From UBA1306 sp964396415 (GTDB lineage: Bacteria; Spirochaetota; Spirochaetia; Treponematales; Rectinemataceae), in the NCBI GenBank assembly GCA_964396415.1, contig CAYNFM010000161.1, forward strand, positions 1 through 5,604: a DNA stretch of 5,604 nt, in the 5' to 3' direction. Below are positions 1 to 4,736 of the stretch, piece after piece. The number at the start of each line of letters is the position of its first letter. Position 1 is the first letter of the stretch. The position numbers and the translations under genes are program-made. The notes under the pieces are model-generated. The model saw only the letters and a program-made list of their open reading frames with translations, was not told the DNA's origin and made no database searches.

Positions 1-46
1 AAATCAGGGAACGCCTCGTGGCGTTTTCCGGGAATTTCAGCTTACA

Positions 47-499
47 TCAAACAATTGTGTCGAGGGCGTAGAGCCTGAACGAGTAGTGATGGGTACCCGT
101 GGGCGGTTGCGGCCCACCCCAGCCCGGTTCGCGCCAGTCGTTCAGGCCCTGTCGCATCCCGTCCTTCAGCCGTGCGCCCTTGGGAAGTCCCTGGGCGAGG
201 GAGATGCTCGAGGCCGGGATGTCCCACACGACCCAGTGCACCCAGCCCCCGGCCTTGGGAGCATCTGGATCGTCGCAGATAAGGGCAAGGCTCTTTGTCG
301 CGCCGGGGACTCCTCTCCACTCGAGCGGTGGGGAGAGATTCTTGCCCGAATAGGAATGGATGGCTGGTATGGCTTCGCCTGTAGCGAAGGCCTCCGATTT
401 CAGATTCATGGACTCGAACCTCCCCTGGGCGGCGGTGAAGGCGCAAGCCGGAATGAAGGCAAGTACCGAGAGAACCAATGTTTTCACCTTCGCATCCAT
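47..499 (-). CDS. Secreted PEBP / YbhB-YbcL (Raf kinase inhibitor-like) protein, C-terminally truncated by TGA
   Basis: This is a phosphatidylethanolamine-binding-protein fold of the bacterial YbhB/YbcL group, whose cellular role is poorly defined. From the ATG at 499 the 150-residue product begins with a basic n-region and a hydrophobic stretch (about residues 7-24), consistent with export; IPAC at 16-19 could be a loose lipobox. The family's ligand-pocket motifs are present in order: DDPDAP (76-81), WVHWV (86-90) and GWGGPQPPTGTHHY (126-139), followed by FRLYALDT. Homologues normally run about 35 residues further. Here TGA at 47-49 stops translation, yet the same frame beyond it reads KLKFPENATRRSL up to the window edge, which resembles the usual family continuation. 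The gene is therefore probably broken by a nonsense change. An alternative start lies at 511. Neither start has a strong ribosome site. The family call is firm; the status as a functional gene is doubtful. Confidence 0.82.
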   Translation of the reverse strand: MDAKVKTLVLSVLAFIPACAFTAAQGRFESMNLKSEAFATGEAIPAIHSYSGKNLSPPLEWRGVPGATKSLALICDDPDAPKAGGWVHWVVWDIPASSISLAQGLPKGARLKDGMRQGLNDWREPGWGGPQPPTGTHHYSFRLYALDTIV

Positions 500-553
500 G
501 AAAACGATCATACTACCCGAAGCCGCGCCGTCAAGGACCACACCGCGCGATAG

Positions 554-581
554 AGTATACTGAACCTTCGTTAGCCGTGAA
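554..581 (-). promoter_or_regulatory. Candidate sigma70-type promoter for the PEBP gene
   Basis: Reading the minus strand, TTCACG (576-581) and TATACT (554-559) are separated by 16 bases. They match the -35 and -10 consensus at four and five of six positions. Transcription would start near 547, leaving a leader of about 36-48 bases before the candidate ATGs at 511 and 499. The -10 lies in an 8-bp palindrome (554-561), so it could also be read rightward, but no matching -35 is seen on that strand. This is inference from the sequence pattern only. Confidence 0.4.
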
Positions 582-601
582 CAAAGGCACCCTATGAAAA
601 G

Positions 602-719
602 CGCAGGTTTACGGCTGGGCACCGAACCGAGGAAATGACTGAGCACTATACCCATCTTCTCGAGGAGGATTACACCGAGATTAGGAAGGTTCAGGAAGAG
701 GTATTCGGGGACAGCAAAC
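602..719 (+). pseudogene. Remnant of a tyrosine recombinase (phage-type integrase) C-terminus
   Basis: In the frame of the ATG at 635, but starting upstream of it, the sequence reads AGHRTEEMTEHYTHLLEEDY and continues with a TEIRKVQEEVFG tail. This is the classic end of a tyrosine recombinase: GH carries the motif histidine/box II region, and the Y of EHYTH is the nucleophilic tyrosine. The frame is open upstream only to the stop at 578-580, so just about 40 of the usual 300-400 residues remain; the Arg-Lys-His-Arg catalytic residues further upstream are absent. The same frame stays open to 1318, but past about 719 it is only a shadow of the membrane-protein gene. I infer a decayed or truncated integrase, perhaps the scar of a lost mobile element. 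No tRNA or attachment repeat is visible next to it. Confidence 0.68.
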
Positions 720-725
720 GGGTGT

Positions 726-1280
726 ATGGGTTATTCTGCCTTCATGTGGTACCCTTTGAAAAGACAGGCGATGGACTTCCGAGCCCAGGTCTTCCGGCTA
801 GTATTCGGACTCTACCTCGCCAAATGCCTAATCGGGGCCTCGGTTTGCTACGGACTCTACATCCTTTTCCCAGGGGTCCAGTTTTCATGGAGCATCGTCT
901 CGGTGTTGCTGGTCCTCTCCCCGGATTTCAGCGACTCTCTCAAGTTGGCCTTCGATCGGATCAAAGCCAACCTGATCGGCGCTTCCCTCGGGCTGGTCGC
1001 CTATTTGGTCCGACCTCCCGATCTGCTGTCTCTCGGGGCGTCGATCCTCGGTACCATCCTCGTTTGCGCATTTTTCCGGCTGGGCAACGTCACTCGGACC
1101 GCCTTGGCCGCCGTGGTCATCGTCCTGATCCAGGAGAAGGAACGCAACAATTGGAACTTGGGGCTTCAGCGGATGGCTGCAGTCGTCATCGGCAGCTTGG
1201 TGGGCCTGGTGCTGTCGGTAGTCTTCCGGAATCTCCTCGCCCGGCCGGCCTCCGGGGAAGGGAAAGACTCCTCGGAGTAG
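726..1280 (+). CDS. Small FUSC / aromatic acid exporter-like inner-membrane protein
   Basis: The 184-residue product has about six hydrophobic segments (near residues 25-48, 53-66, 83-96, 99-117, 122-135 and 149-168). The arrangement is typical of the FUSC/ArAE_1 membrane domain: a 'W-S-I-V-S-V-L-L-V-L-S-P-D' stretch (55-67) like the family's 'WA-vis-VVv-P' segment, then a basic helix with a conserved R before IGA (79-86), and a second RMAAVVIGSLVG repeat-like element (149-160). Relatives are proposed to export aromatic acids or similar compounds; the substrate here is unknown. It lacks the large cytoplasmic domain of full-length FUSC proteins, so it is a domain-sized member. The start is uncertain: ATGs at 726, 744 and 771 are all in frame with no strong ribosome site, and 771 (MDFRAQVFRLVFG) leaves the most natural N-terminus. 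It converges with the helicase gene, 69 bases away. Confidence 0.7.
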   Translation: MGYSAFMWYPLKRQAMDFRAQVFRLVFGLYLAKCLIGASVCYGLYILFPGVQFSWSIVSVLLVLSPDFSDSLKLAFDRIKANLIGASLGLVAYLVRPPDLLSLGASILGTILVCAFFRLGNVTRTALAAVVIVLIQEKERNNWNLGLQRMAAVVIGSLVGLVLSVVFRNLLARPASGEGKDSSE

Positions 1281-1349
1281 TTCGCCCTAAGCGGCTTTCC
1301 AGGGATGCGGACCGCTGACGACCAGGTCCCTTCCGGTCTGCTTCGAGGC

Positions 1350-2693
1350 CTATAAGGGCTCCGGACTAGCCTCTTTTGCGCCACCCTCGATGTATTCCAA
1401 GAAGGCGCCTACCCGCTCATGAACGAAAAAATCGCGAGCGCGGGGACGAGTACGTAAGAGGAGACCCTCGAGCCGAGTGACTCGTGATATAGCGACATAT
1501 GCCTGGCCAGCCGCGAAGGCTCCCCGAGAGAGATCGACAAAGACCTTCCCGAGAGTTCGTCCCTGCGCGCGATGGATAGTGATGGCCCAGCCGAGCACGA
1601 AAGGGTATTGCCTGTATTCGTCGGTGATCTCTTCCGAGAGCCGGCCTGAACGAAGCGTGAAACGAACTTTCTTCCAGACATAGGGCTCGATGCGGAATTC
1701 GTTCGTTCCATCTTGAACGATGACTCCATTTTCCTCGAGCCCGGTAACCGTCGCCTGGGTGCCGTTGCTCCATCGGTGTTCAGGGTCGTTGACCGTGAAC
1801 ATGACGCGGGTTCCGGCCTTGAGCGCGAGCTCGCGAGGCGCAGGGAGTTCCGCGTCATCGAGCGCCTTTGCGAAGTACCCGGAGGCGACTGCCGCATAGA
1901 CGCGGGCGGGACCCGGCAGGGCGTCGAAGCGGTAACGGTTCAGGCGCCGAGCCTCGTCATTTTTCGCCGTCAGGACGAGGTGGTCGACAGGTGGCTTCTT
2001 GCCCTCAGCGAGGACCCGCGATTGGAGGATTTCGAGGTCGGCATCGGTTACCATACCGGAGCGACAACGGTCGAGGGTGGCAAGGAAGTCCGCCTCGTTC
2101 TGGCGAAAGACCCGTGTGAACTCCACCCGCTTGATCTTCCGTGCTCGCGCGCGAAGGACCTGGGACGAGAAGAAGAAGGGACTCTTGTAGCGCCTCATGA
2201 AGAGCTCGCCGGCGGGGGTGCAGGCATCCGGCTCAATCGGCGGAAGCTGGTAAGGATCGCCGAAAAGAATAAGGCGAGCCCCGCCGAAGGGAAGGCGCGG
2301 CTGCATCTTCGCATTCCGCATCCGTCTATCCATCTCGTCGAGGAGGTCCGCACGGACCATGGAGATTTCATCGATGACGATCGTCTCGACTTTGGCGAGA
2401 AGAGGATAAAGGCGACTTCCCCGATCGGGATCGAGCTTGGTCTCAAGGTAGGTCTTTTCATCGGGATCGATCCAGAAGAAGCTGTGAATCGTTTGCCCGC
2501 TTATGGTGAGGGCCGCCACGGCTGTTGGAGCAAGATAGACCGTGTTCCGGGGCCGGATTTCAGTCTTGAGATATTGAAGGAAGGTCGACTTTCCTGTGCC
2601 GGCGCGACCGGAGATCCAGATGAAGCGCTCTTTCTCGTCCTCCAGCAGGGCGACGGCCGCCTTCATCTCCTCGGTCAAGATAATCGAATCCAT
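1350..2693 (-). CDS. PIF1-like SF1B DNA helicase / AAA ATPase
   Basis: This 447-residue protein carries a full set of PIF1/RecD-type superfamily 1B helicase motifs. It has Walker A GRAGTGKS (29-36), a PTAVAA segment (motif Ia, 56-61), Walker B VIDEIS (106-111), GDPYQLPP (motif III, 145-152), TRVFRQ (motif IV, 193-198), ITIHRAQG (motif V, 371-378) and AYVAISR (motif VI, 398-404). The family unwinds DNA 5' to 3' using ATP, and bacterial members are linked to replication-fork, recombination or G-quadruplex processing. Length and motif order suggest a complete, active enzyme with little extra domain at either end. The start at 2693 is supported by GAGG five bases upstream on the minus strand. It is divergent from the amidotransferase, with a 46-base gap between start codons, and appears monocistronic. 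No frameshift or stop interrupts it, unlike several neighbours. Confidence 0.9.
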   Translation of the reverse strand: MDSIILTEEMKAAVALLEDEKERFIWISGRAGTGKSTFLQYLKTEIRPRNTVYLAPTAVAALTISGQTIHSFFWIDPDEKTYLETKLDPDRGSRLYPLLAKVETIVIDEISMVRADLLDEMDRRMRNAKMQPRLPFGGARLILFGDPYQLPPIEPDACTPAGELFMRRYKSPFFFSSQVLRARARKIKRVEFTRVFRQNEADFLATLDRCRSGMVTDADLEILQSRVLAEGKKPPVDHLVLTAKNDEARRLNRYRFDALPGPARVYAAVASGYFAKALDDAELPAPRELALKAGTRVMFTVNDPEHRWSNGTQATVTGLEENGVIVQDGTNEFRIEPYVWKKVRFTLRSGRLSEEITDEYRQYPFVLGWAITIHRAQGRTLGKVFVDLSRGAFAAGQAYVAISRVTRLEGLLLRTRPRARDFFVHERVGAFLEYIEGGAKEASPEPL

Positions 2694-2739
2694 AAGCGCC
2701 TCACGCGATTTTTATGGTCAGCGTCGGAAAGGCGTGGCC

Positions 2740-3475
2740 ATGTTGCAGATTTGGAGGTCAAGAGTAGCATGATTTCGGCACTTCGGGCATCGGGGCGCGG
2801 ATCGGTCGGTCATCGGGTATCCTGCTCAAGACTCTATGCTTCGCCCGAGCTTCCTCCTCAGGAATCTATCGATGCTCTTATCGTCATGGGCGGGCCTATG
2901 AGCGTTAACGATGAGGATGAGTATCCTTGGTTATCCGGTGAAAAGCGGCTCGCGCGCGATGTCATCAATGCCGGAAAGCCGNNNNNNNNNNNNNNNNNNN
3001 NNNNNNNNNNNNNNNNNNNNNNNNNNNNNNNNNNNNNNNNNNNNNNNNNNNNNNNNNNNNNNNNNNNNNNNNNNNNNNNNNCCGAGAAGGAGATCGGCTG
3101 GTTCCCCGTCGAAGGCCAAATCTCGGAGGATCCCGTGGTCTTCCGCTTCCCGCCATCCACGAGAGCCTTCCATTGGCATGGCGAGACCTTTGACCTGCCC
3201 GTCGGCGCTTCGAGAATAGCCCGAAGCGCCGCCTGCGAGAATCAGGCTTTCCGACTCGGGGATTCGACTCTAGGCTTGCAATTCCACCTTGAGACGACAC
3301 GAGAGTCGGCGCGGAGTCTGGTCGAAAACTGCCGGGACGAATTGAAGTCCTCGAGGTTCATCCAGAGCGAGGAAGCGATCCTTTCCGCCGGCGACGAGGA
3401 CTACGCAGCCATCAACCGAGAAATGACCAGGGTTCTCACGTTCCTGTTTCCCGTCGCCGGAGCGAGCCACTATGA
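2740..3475 (+). CDS. GMP synthase-like class I glutamine amidotransferase, gapped and apparently frameshifted
   Basis: The body reads LYASPELPPQESIDALIVMGGPMSVNDEDEYPWL before the assembly gap, then EKEIGWFPVE, AFHWHGETFDLP, ENQAF and LQFHLETT after it. These mark a stand-alone type 1 GATase, which hydrolyses glutamine to release ammonia; the acceptor is unknown. The catalytic His (3285-3287) and Glu (3291-3293) are seen, while the nucleophile Cys (GxCLGAQ segment) must lie in the N block. The ATG at 2740 has a good ribosome site (GGAAAGG, 2726-2732), but its frame closes at 2770-2772. Family-like words appear in three frames (MLQI; LEVKS; HDFGTSGIGARIG; then HRVSCSRLYA), implying at least three single-base shifts. 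At the 3' end the body frame runs on past the expected end near 3452. One more shift would bring it to TGA at 3473-3475, overlapping the next ATG. It is either a pseudogene or damaged by assembly error. Confidence 0.75.
2982..3081. other. Assembly gap of 100 Ns
   Basis: Exactly 100 consecutive Ns, the conventional length for a scaffold gap of unknown size. It falls inside the amidotransferase, between a GKP and an EKEIGWFP motif. In relatives, roughly 25 residues containing the nucleophilic cysteine separate these motifs. The true gap may therefore be shorter than 100 bases, and the reading-frame continuity across it is not evidence. Confidence 0.98.
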
Positions 3476-3828
3476 ATTTGTCGAGGCGACCGGTCGTGGC
3501 CGAGAAATTGCCAAGCGCCCTTTCCGGTATCGGCTCACGTCGCGGGATCACGGCCAGTACCCTCCTCTTCCGGCTAGAGGAGCCTGCGGAGAGCTGCTTC
3601 TACTTGGAGCGAGGCGAGGTTGCGCTTCCCCGCTCATGCGATCGCCGTCAAGGATTAAGTCGTCATTGAGTTCCAGAGAAAAGCCATCCTGGGCGCTCCC
3701 GATCCCGAAATCGGCGCGTCGAACAGCTCACCATCATGGATACGAAGGAGGGCTACATACGGATCATCGGCCCTCGAACTGAAGTACTCTCGCGCCAAGG
3801 GCTCCGCCGCCTGATCGACGCGGACTAA
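3472..3828 (+). pseudogene. Decayed Crp/Fnr-family transcriptional regulator (HcpR-like position)
   Basis: Three pieces of one Crp/Fnr regulator are visible in order but in different frames. From the ATG at 3472 (GGAG at 3459-3462), the product reads LPSALSGIGSRRGI and STLLFRLEEPAESCFYLERGEVAL, the first strands of the cyclic-nucleotide-binding-like domain, and ends at TGA 3667-3669. Frame-shifted from 3662, VIEFQRKAILGAPDPEIGAS resembles the end of that domain before the dimerisation helix. From about 3718 in a third frame, VEQLTIMDTKEGYIRIIGPR leads into EVLSRQGLRRLIDAD and TAA at 3826-3828, the end of the winged helix-turn-helix and the C-terminus. The whole stretch encodes at most 119 residues, against about 220 for the family. 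The ligand-pocket middle and the DNA-recognition helix are therefore missing, and simple sequencing indels would not explain that. It sits just upstream of the ferredoxin-hcp operon, where HcpR-type regulators are often found. Confidence 0.68.
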
Positions 3829-3860
3829 ATTCACCTTGCGGATTCGAAAAAGGCGCATCT

Positions 3861-3876
3861 CTTGACCGAGGTCAAG
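3861..3876. promoter_or_regulatory. FNR/HcpR-type operator palindrome
   Basis: CTTGACC-GA-GGTCAAG is a perfect inverted repeat with 7-base arms. Written as TTGAC-N4-GTCAA it has the half-site length and spacing of Crp/Fnr-family sites such as FNR's TTGAT-N4-ATCAA. It lies 51 bases before the ferredoxin start, in the only sizeable non-coding stretch ahead of the hcp operon. If the site is centred at -41.5 (class II activation), transcription would begin near 3910, with a weak -10 around 3898-3903. Alternatively, TTGACC itself may serve as a -35 with TTTATT (3887-3892) as a -10, 19 bases on. The palindrome is seen directly; the binding protein is inferred. Confidence 0.62.
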
Positions 3877-3927
3877 GAATAGCCTGTTTATTTCCAGTAG
3901 CCTCCATCTCGTCGGGAGGAAACGCCA

Positions 3928-4728
3928 ATGAAGAGAAAGATCATCGAGATAGATCGAGAGCTCTGCGATGGCTGTGCCCGCTGCACGTCCGCCTGTGCCG
4001 AGGGGGCCTTGGAGCTCGACGGCGAAGACAAGGCCGTTCTGGCGAGAGACATCTACTGCGACGGTCTCGGAGCATGCCTGGACGTCTGCCGAACCGGGGC
4101 GCTGAAAGTCGTGGAGAAGGACGCTTCAGCATACGACGAGAATGCCGCTGTCGCCCATGTTACGGCTATTCGGGGGAGCGAAGCGGCCAGCCTCGTTGAT
4201 CGAGGCGAAGCGCGGAACCCTCGGCCCGGTCATCCCCGGGGCTGTCCCGGCCCTCAGGCCCGCAGCTTTACTCCAGCGGCCCGATCGGTATCCCCATTGT
4301 CGACCAACGGCAGGTCTTCGCCGACACCCTGTTCCGTTCCCGGCGCCTCCGGGCCTCTTGCGCCTTCCGAATTGGGGCAATGGCCCATCCAGCTTCATCT
4401 CGTGTCGCCGGCGGCCCCCTGCTTCCGCGAGTGCGATCTCCTCGTGGCGGCCGACTGCACGGCTTTCGCGCTAGGCTCCTTCCACGCCGAGCTCCTGCGC
4501 GGCTTGGCCCTCGTAATCGCCTGCCCCAAGCTGGATCGGACCGAGGGCTATGTCGAGAAGCTGGCCGAGCTTATCGCCGGCAACACGATCTATTCGCTCA
4601 CCGTAGCCATTATGGAAGTGCCCTGCTGCTCGGGCCTCTCGCGAATCGTCGAGGAGGCCATCGCCAGATCGGGAAAGAACATCGCGGTCAAGACCGTGGT
4701 CGTCGGCATCGACGGCCAACGAAAATAG
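3928..4728 (+). CDS. Hcp-associated 4Fe-4S ferredoxin-like protein
   Basis: The 266-residue protein starts with a ferredoxin domain. C13-x2-C16-x2-C19-x3-C23 is a complete 4Fe-4S motif. The second motif, IYCDGLGACLDVC, has only C44, C50 and C54, with Leu where the second cysteine is expected; I recall this as usual for the family. A Pro/Ser-rich linker with CPG at 106-108 follows. The family's C-terminal domain then shows SELGQWPIQLHLV (147-159), AADC (174-177), CPKLD (199-203) and MEVPCCSGL (229-237) with paired cysteines C233-C234. No P-loop is seen. The protein is cytoplasmic and is presumed to shuttle electrons to Hcp; the reaction is not established. The start is supported by GGAGGA at 3915-3920, seven bases upstream. 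The stop is eight bases before hcp, whose ribosome site overlaps it, so the two genes form an operon. It likely responds to the palindrome upstream. Confidence 0.88.
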   Translation: MKRKIIEIDRELCDGCARCTSACAEGALELDGEDKAVLARDIYCDGLGACLDVCRTGALKVVEKDASAYDENAAVAHVTAIRGSEAASLVDRGEARNPRPGHPRGCPGPQARSFTPAARSVSPLSTNGRSSPTPCSVPGASGPLAPSELGQWPIQLHLVSPAAPCFRECDLLVAADCTAFALGSFHAELLRGLALVIACPKLDRTEGYVEKLAELIAGNTIYSLTVAIMEVPCCSGLSRIVEEAIARSGKNIAVKTVVVGIDGQRK

Positions 4729-4732
4729 GAGG
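4727..4732 (+). promoter_or_regulatory. Ribosome binding site of hcp overlapping the upstream stop codon
   Basis: AGGAGG begins inside the TAG stop (4726-4728) of the ferredoxin-like gene and ends four bases before the hcp ATG. This perfect anti-16S match fixes the hcp start and implies that the two genes are translated from one transcript, probably coupled. Confidence 0.85.
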
Positions 4733-4736
4733 AATC

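Noticed and set aside
10..25. Stem-loop AACGCC-TCGT-GGCGTT, followed on the minus strand by a short T-rich end, as a terminator for the PEBP gene
   Set aside because: The stem is only 6 bp and the T tract is at most three bases before the window edge. The same bases look like the coding continuation of the PEBP family beyond the in-frame TGA, so chance is as likely.
594..638. A 14-codon leader peptide (MKSAGLRLGTEPRK) ending in an ATGA overlap
   Set aside because: It lies within the integrase remnant in another frame and has no ribosome site or regulatory hallmark.
500..655. N-terminal extension of the PEBP gene to 655
   Set aside because: It adds 52 residues ahead of a clear signal-peptide-like start, crosses the candidate promoter, and overlaps the integrase remnant.
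1281..1349. Shared terminator between the convergent membrane-protein and helicase genes
   Set aside because: Only short imperfect inverted repeats (GCGG...CCGC, GACC...GGTC) without T tracts are present.
1713..2739. Plus-strand open frame running into the amidotransferase
   Set aside because: It is the antisense shadow of the PIF1-like helicase, whose motifs on the minus strand are unambiguous.
3655..3858. 67-residue minus-strand frame starting MRLFRIRKVNLVRVD
   Set aside because: It overlaps the Crp/Fnr remnant, whose plus-strand pieces are recognisable in order; no ribosome site or known family was seen.
4142..4474. Alternative plus-strand frame within the linker of the ferredoxin-like gene, considered as a sign of frameshift
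   Set aside because: Family landmarks (CPG, SELGQWPIQLHLV) lie in the main frame on both sides of the linker, so no shift is needed.
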